Below, piece after piece: positions 35,221 to 44,186 of a DNA stretch of 64,000 bases. The DNA lies in the NCBI RefSeq assembly GCF_015694725.1, contig NZ_JADQDQ010000014.1:1-64000 (forward strand), read 5' to 3'. Under the pieces are notes generated by a model, which did no database searches, was not told where the DNA came from, and saw nothing but the letters and a program-made list of their open reading frames with translations. Position 1 is the first letter of the stretch; each line of letters opens with the position of its first letter. The translations under genes and the position numbers were made by a program. The DNA is from Hymenobacter jeongseonensis (GTDB lineage: Bacteria > Bacteroidota > Bacteroidia > Cytophagales > Hymenobacteraceae).

Positions 35221-36331
35221 ATTGAACGGGGTTCGTAGGGGTTTCAGCGATTAAGACCGCAAAAGTACGTCCAAATCCGGCCGTTAGCAAATCTCTGAAT
35301 ACCTCGCCGGTGAACTGTTCGCTCTCGAAATGACCCACGTCGCACAGCATCAAGCGGCCTTCGGCGCCAAAAAACTCGTGGTATTTCACGTCGCCCGTGA
35401 CGTAGGCATCGGCTCCGGCCGCTCGCGCCGCGCCAATGAGAAAGGCACCCGCCCCGCCGCAAATGGCCACCGTGCGGATTGGCTTGTCGAAAGGCGTGTG
35501 GCGCACCACCGGCACCAGCAGCTGCGCTTTGAGCATGGCGCGGAAAGCGGCCGGGGCCATTGCCGTCGGCAGCTCGCCCACCATGCCGGCACCTATATCC
35601 GTTTGCGTATTTTCGAGCTTAATCAGCTCATAGGCCACTTCCTCATAAGGGTGCGCTTCCCGCAGGGCCCGCAGCACGGCCGCTTGGCGATGCAGAGGCA
35701 GCAGTACTTCCAAGCGCAATTCGGGCAGGGACGTGGGCTGCTGCGGGGTGCCAATGTGGGGCGCCGTGCCAGTGCCGGGCGTAAATGTACCAGTGCCGGC
35801 CACCTGAAAGCTGCAGTCTGCATACTGGCCCACCTGGCCGGCTCCGGCGGCATACAGGGCGCGCAACACGTGGCCCGCCAGGTCAGTCTGCTGGTCTTCG
35901 GGCCGGTGCGGCACGTAGGTGATAAGGCGGGCCAACGTTCCGCTTTGGGGCGCTAAAATCCGGGTTTTCGTGAGGCCGAGCTTCTGGGCGAGCTTGTCGT
36001 TCACGCCGCCGCGAACATTGTCGAGGTTGGTGTGGGCCGCGTAAATGGCCACGTCATTTTTCAGCGCCGCAATGATGGTTTGCTCCACTTCATTGGCTCC
36101 GGTGAGGCGCTTGAGGGGCCGAAAAATGACCGGATGATGGCACACCACCACGTTGCAACCGCGCTTCAGCGCCTCGGCCACCACGGCCGGGGTGCAATCG
36201 AGCGCAATAAGAACGCCTGTTATTTCAGCTGTGGGGTCGCCGCATTGCAGGCCTGCATTGTCGTAGCTTTCCTGGTAGGCGAGGGGGGCGGCGGCCTCCA
36301 GCAGGCGCGAAAGGTCTTGAACGGTGGGCAT
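35210..36331 (-). CDS. Nif3-like dinuclear metal centre protein
   Basis: The 373-residue protein is of the Nif3/YbgI family, which forms toroidal hexamers with a di-metal site. Metal ligands are visible in VCHHPVIF (near residue 66), AHTNLDN (near 100) and the C-terminal LCDVGHFESEQ. It has the PII-like insert found in the longer members. Database names such as GTP cyclohydrolase I type 2 are not well founded for the family. It overlaps the downstream zinc-ribbon gene. ATG 36331 (MPTVQDL) is preferred over the GTG at 36337. Confidence 0.92.
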   Translation of the reverse strand: MPTVQDLSRLLEAAAPLAYQESYDNAGLQCGDPTAEITGVLIALDCTPAVVAEALKRGCNVVVCHHPVIFRPLKRLTGANEVEQTIIAALKNDVAIYAAHTNLDNVRGGVNDKLAQKLGLTKTRILAPQSGTLARLITYVPHRPEDQQTDLAGHVLRALYAAGAGQVGQYADCSFQVAGTGTFTPGTGTAPHIGTPQQPTSLPELRLEVLLPLHRQAAVLRALREAHPYEEVAYELIKLENTQTDIGAGMVGELPTAMAPAAFRAMLKAQLLVPVVRHTPFDKPIRTVAICGGAGAFLIGAARAAGADAYVTGDVKYHEFFGAEGRLMLCDVGHFESEQFTGEVFRDLLTAGFGRTFAVLIAETPTNPVQYDC

Positions 36332-36409
36332 AGGCACTAATGAATATCAAGGGGCAAATAACCGGCTTCCGGCACGAACATGCCTGTGGAATGGTTGGGC
36401 CGCCTATTA

Positions 36410-37096
36410 TTACTGGATAATAAGCGAGCCAAGCTCGGCTACATAGTGGGCCACATTGGCTTCTAATTCGCGACGGCGGTACTGCATGAGGTAGCGGGGA
36501 TGGTCGAGAACGACAACGTAGTCGAATAAGCCCAGTTCCTCATTAAGGCGGTGCAGGAAGGTGCCGTTGCGCTTGCCCAGGCTCACGGCTACATCCGTTC
36601 GCAGTCCCAATTCCTGCACCTGTTGGCGCAACGAAAGGCGCATGTCTGGCCAAAGGGCCTCGGTGAGGGCCGGAGAGTCGTAATAATTGTAGTTCAAGCC
36701 GGCACGCAGCAAGACCAACGGATATATCGAACCCAGGTAAAAATGCTGGTAAAATTCCTCGGCTCCCCCAAGGGCCGCAATTACTTGGTAAACAAATTGG
36801 GTCGAAAGCTCTGGCCGCTGCGGGGGCAATTCATGGTTGATGCCGCACCAGGCGCGCAAAGCCGCGGGGTCGGTAAAAGCGACTCCGGTGCGGCCCATTC
36901 CCAGGCGGCCGGGGTTGATGCCCAACACGGCCACCCGCGGCCGGTTATCGGCGTAGAATCGATGGCCAAATTGCCGGAATAATTCCTGCACTTCCACCTC
37001 ACGAAACGGGCTGTGCGCCACCACCTCCTTTGGCAAGTGCTTGGGCAGGGGAAATTCAGTGAGGAACCGAAACAGGCGGGCAGCGAAATCAGACAT
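36410..37096 (-). CDS. SMUG2-like uracil-DNA glycosylase family protein
   Basis: The 228-residue protein shows the uracil-DNA-glycosylase superfamily loops: GINPGRLGMGRTGVAF (near residue 58, motif 1) and DHPRYLMQYR (near 199, motif 2), the combination seen in the SMUG2/DUF4918 group. Such enzymes excise deaminated bases as the first step of base excision repair. The substrate range is unknown. It stands alone between the Nif3 gene and a membrane protein gene. Confidence 0.82.
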   Translation of the reverse strand: MSDFAARLFRFLTEFPLPKHLPKEVVAHSPFREVEVQELFRQFGHRFYADNRPRVAVLGINPGRLGMGRTGVAFTDPAALRAWCGINHELPPQRPELSTQFVYQVIAALGGAEEFYQHFYLGSIYPLVLLRAGLNYNYYDSPALTEALWPDMRLSLRQQVQELGLRTDVAVSLGKRNGTFLHRLNEELGLFDYVVVLDHPRYLMQYRRRELEANVAHYVAELGSLIIQ

Positions 37097-37143
37097 AGGT
37101 AAACCGCGAACAGACGTTGAAAACGCCTTCGATAAAACGATAT

Positions 37144-37833
37144 TTATTCGCTACTAACACGTGTGGAATGGTCCGAACGTGTCCGTTCATTCAACGGAAT
37201 CGAGACGGCAAAGCTGCCTGGTCCCAGGTTGATTCGGCCTAATAAGGGAAACAACCCGCGGCCGTGCCGGTGGTGTGCGGCGAACTGAAAGGCATCGAAA
37301 AGCAAGAGTACACTGCCTTGCAGCAGCAGCGACTGGCCGTACCCACGCCAGCGGTCCGTAGAACCGGAGGCGGTTGGGTTGCGGCTTTTTTCCAGCAGAT
37401 AAAGCCCGGTGGTGAGGTAAGCCACATCCAGTCCCGCGTTGAAGAGGTACAAATTCTCGGTGCGGAGCTGGTGGCGCACGGTGCCGGTCCGGTCGGTGAC
37501 GGGCAAGCGCTTGGCTCGCCGGGCCGCGAGGTAGCTCGCCCCCGCCAGAGCAAGGTTGATGGCCCCCCAGCCACTATTCATTTGATGGAAATAACGGGCT
37601 GACCCATCCGTTTGCCCGGTGGCGATGCCGCTGACCAGCAAATTGGTCACGGCCCAACTACCCAAAACGGCCATGCCGCGTTGGTCGAGGCGAGTGCGCT
37701 CCGCATTAAACGTTGCCAAGGGCGTGGCAACCAGCGGAACGGCTTGTGACAACGAATCGACGACGGTTTGGGCCAATGCGCGCGGGTGGTTGAACATACC
37801 GAGCAGGCAAATAAGCAAGAACAGCAAGCGCAT
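37144..37833 (-). CDS. Exported membrane protein of unknown function
   Basis: The 229-residue protein has a cleavable-looking signal peptide (1-21, ending ALA-QTV) and at least three further hydrophobic stretches (about 55-70, 88-105, 130-150, 165-185). It contains a GWGAINLALAG segment and LYLFNAGLDVAYLTTGLYL, which remind me of a Bacteroidota-specific DUF6992-type family, but I am not certain. The neighbour lpxK is divergent with 116 bases between. Confidence 0.7.
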   Translation of the reverse strand: MRLLFLLICLLGMFNHPRALAQTVVDSLSQAVPLVATPLATFNAERTRLDQRGMAVLGSWAVTNLLVSGIATGQTDGSARYFHQMNSGWGAINLALAGASYLAARRAKRLPVTDRTGTVRHQLRTENLYLFNAGLDVAYLTTGLYLLEKSRNPTASGSTDRWRGYGQSLLLQGSVLLLFDAFQFAAHHRHGRGLFPLLGRINLGPGSFAVSIPLNERTRSDHSTRVSSE

Positions 37834-37949
37834 GGGAGCAGCGGGGTAACGGTGATGACGGTGGCAAGCAACCGCTTCGTGGCCGCTTTGTGTAGCTGGC
37901 CCGCCGGGGGCCGTACTTTTACGGCTCTGGTTTGGTGCCTAGCTCGCGT

Positions 37950-39044
37950 ATGCAGTCCGTTTTGGCTTTTCTGTTGTTGCCTTTTTCCTGGCTTTACGCG
38001 GCCGTCATGGCCGTTCGCAACTGGCTGTACGACGCGGGCTGGCGGAAATCGGAAACCTTTGCCGTGCCGCTGATAAACGTGGGCAACCTGCGCGTGGGCG
38101 GCACCGGCAAGACGCCCCACGTAACGTGGCTCCTCGAAGAGCTGCTGCGCCAGGGGCATCGGCCAGCCGTCTTGAGCCGGGGCTACGGCCGCCGCACCAC
38201 CGGCCCGCGCCTGGCCACCGCCGCCGACTCGGCCGCCACGGTGGGCGACGAGCCGTGGCAATACTACCAGCACTTTTCGGCGCACCGCGTGCCCGTGGCC
38301 GTGGCCGAGAAGCGCGGGCTTGGCGTGCGGTTGTTGCAGCAAACCCATCCGGAAGTATCCGTCATCGTGCTCGACGATGCGTACCAGCACCGCGCCGTTC
38401 GGCCCACGCTCAATGTGCTGCTCACGGAGCTGGCGCGCCCGTTCTATCAAGACCATGTGCTGCCCGCGGGGCGTCTGCGCGAGCGCCGGAGCGGCGCCCG
38501 CCGTGCCGATGTCATCATCGTGACCAAGTGCCCGCTCGACCTGTCGGTGGAAGCCAAAGCCGCTGTTGAGCAGCGCATTAGGGCCTACTGCCGGCCTGCC
38601 GTGCCAGTACTTTTTTCGTCCTATGAATACGGGGCGCCCCAGCCGTTGCCTCACGTTGCCGAAGGCGTTTCGCCGCTACTCCCAAGCGATACGCTGGCCA
38701 AGCCACCGGCCCGTCCGGCCGTGCTGCTCACGGGGATTGCGCAGCCGGGCCCGCTGCGCGATTACCTCGAAAGCCAGGGCTATTTCATTCAGTATCATGC
38801 CGTTTTGCCGGACCATCATGTATTCCAGCCCGCTGATTTAACAGCCTTGCGGGCGCATTGGCAGCCGGGGTGGCCTATTTTTACCACCGAGAAGGATGCA
38901 ACTCGCCTGCTTGCCCCCGTGCTCGCGGCGGCGCTGGCCGGGTTGCCGTTCTATACCATTCCGGTGCGGGTGGCGTTTCGGGGCGGCGATGACGCGGTGC
39001 TGCGCCAGCTGCTGTCCGGGGTGCTGGCGGCCAGAAGAAACTGA
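37950..39044 (+). CDS. lpxK: Tetraacyldisaccharide 4'-kinase
   Basis: LpxK phosphorylates the 4' position of the lipid A precursor (DS-1-P) to give lipid IVA at the inner membrane. The 364-residue protein has an N-terminal hydrophobic helix (about 4-24) and the P-loop VGGTGKTP (49-56), then the family motifs LSRGYGRR, DEPW and LDDAYQHR. It belongs functionally with lptE in this window: lipid A is made and then exported. The start at 37950 places the helix at the N-terminus as in homologues. Confidence 0.94.
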   Translation: MQSVLAFLLLPFSWLYAAVMAVRNWLYDAGWRKSETFAVPLINVGNLRVGGTGKTPHVTWLLEELLRQGHRPAVLSRGYGRRTTGPRLATAADSAATVGDEPWQYYQHFSAHRVPVAVAEKRGLGVRLLQQTHPEVSVIVLDDAYQHRAVRPTLNVLLTELARPFYQDHVLPAGRLRERRSGARRADVIIVTKCPLDLSVEAKAAVEQRIRAYCRPAVPVLFSSYEYGAPQPLPHVAEGVSPLLPSDTLAKPPARPAVLLTGIAQPGPLRDYLESQGYFIQYHAVLPDHHVFQPADLTALRAHWQPGWPIFTTEKDATRLLAPVLAAALAGLPFYTIPVRVAFRGGDDAVLRQLLSGVLAARRN

Positions 39045-39075
39045 TTTTAACTTTTGACTTAGTTGGATTTCATTT

Positions 39076-41133
39076 GTGAATTCCGGCGTATTCGGTACCT
39101 GTTTGAAGGCGAAGCAACGAGAATTTTTGGAAGCATGGCCGCTGCGGTGGTGCTTAGTGGGACTATTCCTGCTGCTGGCTGGCGGGGGGCGCTATGCCCA
39201 GGCGCAGGTGCTCGACGATTCGACCCGGGTAATTTACGGCCCCAAAACCACGCGGATTATTTACGAGGCCGATGTCCTGCGCGATTCCACATCGGGCACC
39301 CCGCTCGATACCACGCTCACGCGCTGGCCACAGGCCCGGTTCTGGCTCTACGACACCACTTTTCAGCAGGACTTGGGCGCCGTGGGCACCGCGTCGCGGC
39401 CGTTGCTCTACCAGCCCAGCCTGCAACTGGGGGCGCGGTTTGGCCGCAACGTTTTCGACCGGTACGCCCGCGACGCCACCAAGGTCCCGTATTACGATTC
39501 CCGGTCGCCGTACTCCTTTTTTCGGCTGGTTCAATCCGGTTCTGGTGAGCAGGTTTTCGAAATCAGCTACAGCCGCAGCCTGAAGAAAAACTTCAGCGTG
39601 GGCGTGGCCTACGAACGAATTGCGTCGAATAAAATTCTGGCTTCCAGGTCTCCCCGCGACGGCTTGGTGGAGCATTCCAACCTGTTGTTCTTTAGCCGCT
39701 ACCAAACCGAGGACGAGCGGTACCATTTGCTTTTCAATTTCAGCAACGTGCGGCATCGGGCCATCGAGCAGGGCGGCATTTGGCCCGTGATTACCACCAC
39801 GCGCCTGCCCAGCAACCTCGATAGCCTCGGTGGCCAAACCCGGCCCGACGACCTGTTCAACTACGGCCGGGAGCGAGTGTACCTCACCCAGGCGGCCAAC
39901 AAAGAAGACCGCGACGAGCTGTACTTCACGCAGACGTACCGTTTGCTCGGTCGCGGCCTCACTGTCTACCACACCTTCGATGCCAAGCGCCAGTACAACA
40001 GCTATTCGGACCTGGAGCTAAACGCCGACGGCACCGGCAATTTCCGGTTTTACCCCGCCAATCTTGTGCGCAATACCCGGGCTACCATCGACCGAGCCGA
40101 GTACCGCCAAGTCGAAAATACCGTGGGCCTGCTGGGCCGTACCAATGCCGTGGAATACCGCCTCTACGCCCGCGACCGGCTGGCTTCGCTCAGCAGCCGG
40201 CGGCTCGATTCTACGTCGCAGGTCAGCGGATTGCCGCTCATCACCGGAGCGCCCACGCGCAATTTCAACGAGGTTTTCTTTGGGGGGACGGCGGCCTTCA
40301 ACTACCGCACTATTTACGCTGTGGAAGCGGCCGGGGAACTGCATGCTTTTTCCTTGGGCAGCCCTTACACCAACTACCCGGAATACTGGCTGAAGGCCGT
40401 GGTGCGCACCGGCCCACTGTCGGCCGAGGCCATGCGTAGCTCCGCTTCGCCTACGCTGACGCAGCAGGAATTCGTTGGCAATCACTACGAATGGCACCAT
40501 CTGCCCGGCAGCAGCAGCGAGTTTCGCAACACCGGCACCACTCAGCTGACTGGCCGCATTCGCCTGAAAATTCCTGACCTGGGCCGGCTGACCGGGCAGC
40601 GTTTTGAAGCCAGCGTCAGCGGCGTCAACATCGTGGATTTGGTGTACTACAACACCGCCGGAGTGCCCGAGCAAATCGACGTGGCGCGCAACCTGCTCAT
40701 CGTCACGGCCCGGCACAAGGTGGGCGTGGGCCGGGTAAATTTCGACAACCAAGCCACCTACACCAAAGGCGGCGACGTGGACGGCCTGAGAATTCCGGCG
40801 CTGGTGACTAACTCGCGGGTTTACTACGAAAGTTACATTTTCCGAAAAGCGCTGCTCAGCCAGGTAGGCGCGGAGCTGTACTACCAATCGCGCTTTCGCG
40901 CCTTCGATTACAGCCCGAGCACGCAGCAATTTTACCAGCAGAATACCTTCACCATCCGCAACTACCCGGTGGTAAATGTTTTCTTTTCGGCTGATATCAA
41001 ATCAGTGACCGTATTCCTGAAAGCCGCGTACGTCAACCAGGGAATTATGGGCGATGGCTATTTCACCACCCCGTATTACACGGGGTATCCGCGGCGTTTT
41101 CAATTAGGATTGAGGTGGGATTTCTTTAATTAA
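39076..41133 (+). CDS. Putative outer-membrane porin (Bacteroidota type)
   Basis: The 685-residue protein has a signal peptide (hydrophobic residues about 27-37, ending YAQAQV) and many amphipathic beta-strands ending in an aromatic C-terminus (GLRWDFFN), as expected for a beta-barrel. The pattern PYYDSRSPYSFFRLVQ and GEQVFEISYSRSLKKNFSVG is typical of the PF14121-like putative porin family. It is not a TonB-dependent receptor: there is no plug domain. Start: GTG 39076; a TTG at 39127 would shorten the N-terminus and also fit a signal peptide. miaE follows after 10 bases. Confidence 0.82.
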   Translation: MNSGVFGTCLKAKQREFLEAWPLRWCLVGLFLLLAGGGRYAQAQVLDDSTRVIYGPKTTRIIYEADVLRDSTSGTPLDTTLTRWPQARFWLYDTTFQQDLGAVGTASRPLLYQPSLQLGARFGRNVFDRYARDATKVPYYDSRSPYSFFRLVQSGSGEQVFEISYSRSLKKNFSVGVAYERIASNKILASRSPRDGLVEHSNLLFFSRYQTEDERYHLLFNFSNVRHRAIEQGGIWPVITTTRLPSNLDSLGGQTRPDDLFNYGRERVYLTQAANKEDRDELYFTQTYRLLGRGLTVYHTFDAKRQYNSYSDLELNADGTGNFRFYPANLVRNTRATIDRAEYRQVENTVGLLGRTNAVEYRLYARDRLASLSSRRLDSTSQVSGLPLITGAPTRNFNEVFFGGTAAFNYRTIYAVEAAGELHAFSLGSPYTNYPEYWLKAVVRTGPLSAEAMRSSASPTLTQQEFVGNHYEWHHLPGSSSEFRNTGTTQLTGRIRLKIPDLGRLTGQRFEASVSGVNIVDLVYYNTAGVPEQIDVARNLLIVTARHKVGVGRVNFDNQATYTKGGDVDGLRIPALVTNSRVYYESYIFRKALLSQVGAELYYQSRFRAFDYSPSTQQFYQQNTFTIRNYPVVNVFFSADIKSVTVFLKAAYVNQGIMGDGYFTTPYYTGYPRRFQLGLRWDFFN

Positions 41134-41143
41134 TAAGTGGCAG

Positions 41144-41740
41144 ATGAAAGAAAAAACCATTCTTAAGCTAAAGCTGAATACGGACCCGCGCTGGGTAGAT
41201 ATTGCTGGTAAAAACATCGAAGATATTTTGGTTGACCACGCTTGGTGCGAGCAAAAAGCCGCCAGCACCGGCATCAGCATGATTATCCATTATCCCGAGA
41301 AAACGCGCCTCGTCGACGAGCTCACCGATTTGGTGGCCGAGGAGTGGAGCCACTTCGAAAGAGTGCTGCTGGAGCTGCGCAAACGGGGTTTTCAGCTGGG
41401 CCGGCCGCGCCGCGACGAGTACGTGGTGCAGCTGCTGGCGCACGTGCGCAAAGGCGGTGCCCGCGAGCGTCAACTCATGGACCAGCTCCTGGTTTCCGCC
41501 CTAATAGAAGCGCGCAGCTGCGAGCGGTTTAAGTTGCTCTGGCAAAATATAGCCGACCAAGAACTCAGCAAATTCTATTACGAATTAATGGTTTCCGAAG
41601 CCGCGCATTTTGTTAGCTACGTCGAATTAGCGAAGGAATATTGCGACCCGAAATTAGTTGAAGAGCGGTTGCAGGAACTATTGAAAATCGAGGGGGAAAT
41701 CGTGACTAATTTACCCGTTCGCGACGACCGAATTCACTAA
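41144..41740 (+). CDS. miaE: tRNA-(ms2io6A)-hydroxylase MiaE
   Basis: This non-haem di-iron, O2-dependent monooxygenase hydroxylates the isopentenyl group of ms2i6A37 in tRNA. The 198-residue protein carries ferritin-like iron ligands in EEWSHFERV, EARSCERF and EAAHFVSYVEL. It acts after MiaB (29845-31281). Its gene starts 10 bases after the porin gene, so they are co-transcribed without an obvious functional link, and a long-arm terminator follows. Confidence 0.93.
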   Translation: MKEKTILKLKLNTDPRWVDIAGKNIEDILVDHAWCEQKAASTGISMIIHYPEKTRLVDELTDLVAEEWSHFERVLLELRKRGFQLGRPRRDEYVVQLLAHVRKGGARERQLMDQLLVSALIEARSCERFKLLWQNIADQELSKFYYELMVSEAAHFVSYVELAKEYCDPKLVEERLQELLKIEGEIVTNLPVRDDRIH

Positions 41741-41759
41741 GCTTGGGGTATCGCAAAGC

Positions 41760-41813
41760 AAGAAGAGGGTGCGCAAGGTCGATGTTCAATCAGACCTTGT
41801 GCACCCTCTTCTT
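41760..41813. terminator. Long-arm bidirectional terminator between miaE and fah
   Basis: The 21-bp arms (41760-41780 and 41793-41813; core AGAGGGTGCGCAAGGTC) are complementary with a single G-U type mismatch and a 12-base loop. It lies between convergent genes. Confidence 0.8.
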
Positions 41814-41832
41814 GTGTTGCGGATACTTTGCG

Positions 41833-43119
41833 TTATTCGGAGGGTAGGACGGTGCCCGTAACTTCGCCAAAGCCAATTCGGATTCCTTCTTTCTCGGCGT
41901 AGCCGCGCATCGTCACCGTGTCGCCATCAAGCAGGAATTTGCGCTCGGTGCCATCGGCCAGCGGTACGGGCCGGGTGCCGCGCCACGCCAGTTCCAACAT
42001 GGAGCCGAGGGAGTCGGGGGTTGGGCCGCTGATTGTGCCCGAAGCATACAGGTCGCCGGCTTCGAGGTTGCAACCGTTGGATGCGTGGTGGGTCAGTTGC
42101 TGGGCCATGCTCCAGTACATCAGACCGAAATTGGTCCGGCTGAGGGTCGTTTCGGGTCCTCCGGCAGGAGTGAGGGCCACTTCCAGGTTGATGTTGAAGT
42201 TGTGCTCGCCACTTTGGGCAAGGTAGGGCAGGGGTGCGGGCTCCTGCACCGGCCCCGCAATGCGGAAAGGCTCCAGCGCATCGAGCGTAACCACCCACGG
42301 CGCCATGCTACTGCCAAAATTTTTGCCCAGAAACGGCCCCAGCGGCACGTATTCCCAGCTTTGCAGGTCGCGGGCGCTCCAGTCGTTGAACAGGCAGAGG
42401 CCGAAGATGTGGTCTTCGGCTTCGGCGATGGGAACGGTGGTGCCCAAAGCGGTGCCGGTGCCGACCACGAAGCCCATTTCCAGCTCGAAATCGAGCTGGC
42501 GGCTGGGTCCAAAAGTTGGCAAGTCTTCATCGGGCGCTTTGCGCTGGCCGTTGGGCCGCTTGATATCGGTGCCTGACACCACGATGCTGCTGGTGCGGCC
42601 GTGGTAGCCGATGGGCAAGTGGCGCCAGTTGGGCAGCAGCGCATTGGCCGGGTCCCGGAACATGGTGCCGACGTTGGTGGCGTGTTCGATGCTGCTGTAG
42701 AAATCGGTGTAGTTGGCCGGTTTAATGGGGCGTAGCAGGCGCACTTCGGTTTGGCGCAGCAGGCACTGGCGCACGGCTTCTTCGTTGTCGCGCAGCTCCG
42801 GCGCGTCGTGGCGCAACATCTCACTTACGCGCTGCCGCACAGCCCGCCACGCCGGCCGGCCCAACCGTAGAAAGGCATTGAGGGAGCGGCGGCGAAAGAC
42901 CTTGGGCTGGGCATCGCCTAACTCAACCAAATCCTCGAAGTAGCCGTGCTGGCTGGCAGCATACAGGTCGAGCACGTAGCCCCCGATGGCCACCGCCAGG
43001 TGCGGCCCCCGCTCATCGGTTTCGAATACCCCAAAGGGCAGGTTTTGGATGGGAAAGTCGCTGGTTGGCGGAATATCAATCCAGGAGCGCAGGGTGGGCG
43101 AATTGGGCGAGGTAGCCAT
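41833..43119 (-). CDS. fahA: Fumarylacetoacetase
   Basis: The enzyme hydrolyses 4-fumarylacetoacetate to fumarate and acetoacetate, the last step of tyrosine/phenylalanine breakdown by the homogentisate route. The 428-residue protein has the N-terminal SH3-like domain and the FAH core: metal ligands and catalytic His in YTDFYSSIEHATNVG, RPNGQ, FELEMGFVVG and LFNDWSARDLQSWEYVPLG. The other pathway genes are not in the window. Start MATSPNSPT at 43119 is preferred; a -7 box lies 24 bases upstream. Confidence 0.95.
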   Translation of the reverse strand: MATSPNSPTLRSWIDIPPTSDFPIQNLPFGVFETDERGPHLAVAIGGYVLDLYAASQHGYFEDLVELGDAQPKVFRRRSLNAFLRLGRPAWRAVRQRVSEMLRHDAPELRDNEEAVRQCLLRQTEVRLLRPIKPANYTDFYSSIEHATNVGTMFRDPANALLPNWRHLPIGYHGRTSSIVVSGTDIKRPNGQRKAPDEDLPTFGPSRQLDFELEMGFVVGTGTALGTTVPIAEAEDHIFGLCLFNDWSARDLQSWEYVPLGPFLGKNFGSSMAPWVVTLDALEPFRIAGPVQEPAPLPYLAQSGEHNFNINLEVALTPAGGPETTLSRTNFGLMYWSMAQQLTHHASNGCNLEAGDLYASGTISGPTPDSLGSMLELAWRGTRPVPLADGTERKFLLDGDTVTMRGYAEKEGIRIGFGEVTGTVLPSE

Positions 43120-43143
43120 GAACAATGGGGAGGGGTACGCCGG

Positions 43144-43151
43144 CAAAAGTA
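43144..43151 (-). promoter_or_regulatory. Putative -7 promoter box of fahA
   Basis: On the minus strand this reads TACTTTTG (TAnnTTTG). It lies 24 bases upstream of the chosen fahA start and supports that start over the longer frame. Confidence 0.5.
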
Positions 43152-43235
43152 GGGCCGGGGCTTCCTATTGCGTTGTTGAGCTTGATTAGAAGCCTGTTTT
43201 TTCTAACATTACGGTCTCCTTTTCATGCCCCTTCC

Positions 43236-43832
43236 ATGATTCACCCCGATACGGAATTACGTTTCATCAGCCCCGAAATCGGCTTTGGGGTGGTGGCTAC
43301 CAAACTTATTCCCAAAGGCACCATCACCTGGGTGTTCGATTCGCTCGACCAGATTATCAGGCCCGAGGGTTTTGAAAAGTTGGACCCGCTGCAAAAGACG
43401 TTTTTAGATAAATACTGCTACCGCGACCCACAGGGCAACTACGTGCTGTGCGGCGACCATGCGCGGTTTGTTAACCACAGCTTCCGGTCCAGCTGCATGA
43501 GCACCGCCTATGACTGCGAGTTGGCTGTGCGCGACATCCATCCCGACGAAGAGCTAACCGACGACTACGGCTATTTAAACCCGACGGAACCGTTTGACTG
43601 CGTACCCGAGCCCGGCAGTAACCGAACCCAGGTATTGCCCGATGACCTCCTGAATTTCCACCGCGAGTGGGACGCTCAACTGCTTGAGGCCTTCGCGGAT
43701 TTTAACAAGCTGAAACAGCCGTTGCTGCACCTGCTGGCGCCTGCGCACCGCGCCAAAATTCTGGCCGTAGCAGCCGGAAAAGCTGCAATGGATTCCATCC
43801 TAAACTGCTACTGCGATACCAGTAAATCCTGA
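43236..43832 (+). CDS. SET-domain protein (putative lysine methyltransferase)
   Basis: The 198-residue protein consists mainly of a SET domain: IGFGVVATKLIPKGT (15-29) for the SAM site, FVNHSF (78-83, the conserved NHS) and DEELTDDYGY (104-113) with the catalytic Tyr111. Four Cys lie between residues 61 and 94 (C61, C72, C87, C94). SET proteins use SAM to methylate lysine; bacterial substrates are mostly unknown. There is no signal peptide. Its stop codon overlaps the left arm of a long inverted repeat. Confidence 0.88.
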   Translation: MIHPDTELRFISPEIGFGVVATKLIPKGTITWVFDSLDQIIRPEGFEKLDPLQKTFLDKYCYRDPQGNYVLCGDHARFVNHSFRSSCMSTAYDCELAVRDIHPDEELTDDYGYLNPTEPFDCVPEPGSNRTQVLPDDLLNFHREWDAQLLEAFADFNKLKQPLLHLLAPAHRAKILAVAAGKAAMDSILNCYCDTSKS

Positions 43833-43885
43833 TGCCGTTTGAAGGCAGACCCAATATCATTGGGCCTGCCTTCAAACGGCATCAG
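43829..43885. terminator. Long inverted repeat at the SET gene end
   Basis: The arms 43829-43848 and 43866-43885 are perfect over 20 bp and continue inward as CCCAAT/ATTGGG with one mismatch between. It includes the SET stop codon (43830-43832). There is no T-run, so termination is plausible but not certain; the structure could protect both convergent mRNAs. Confidence 0.6.
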
Positions 43886-43923
43886 CTATGCAGCAGCAAC
43901 TGCTTGCACGGATGGTGGAGGGC

Positions 43924-44181
43924 TTATCTTGCCTCCACAGCGGTGATTTCGGGCACGGCTTTTTTTACCGTGTCCTCCAGGCCCGCCCGCGTCATGGTCG
44001 ACATGGGGCAGGCCCCGCACGCGCCTTCCCATTCCAGTTGAAGGATGCCTTCGGGGGTGATGTTGGCCACCCGCACGTTGCCACCGTCGGTGGCCAGGTA
44101 GGGGCGCAGCGTATCCAGCGCGGCCTCAATGCGAGGCATGAGCGGATGGTCGAAAACAGGGGCAGTAGTTGGGCTTTCCAC
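43924..44181 (-). CDS. NifU-like Fe-S scaffold/carrier protein
   Basis: The 85-residue protein is a stand-alone NifU C-terminal domain with the cluster-binding CGAC (C55, C58) and LRPYLATDGGNV. Two such subunits hold a 4Fe-4S cluster and pass it to apo-proteins. It follows the Mrp gene by five bases in the same operon, so the two probably work together. Confidence 0.93.
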   Translation of the reverse strand: MESPTTAPVFDHPLMPRIEAALDTLRPYLATDGGNVRVANITPEGILQLEWEGACGACPMSTMTRAGLEDTVKKAVPEITAVEAR

Positions 44182-44186
44182 GAGCG

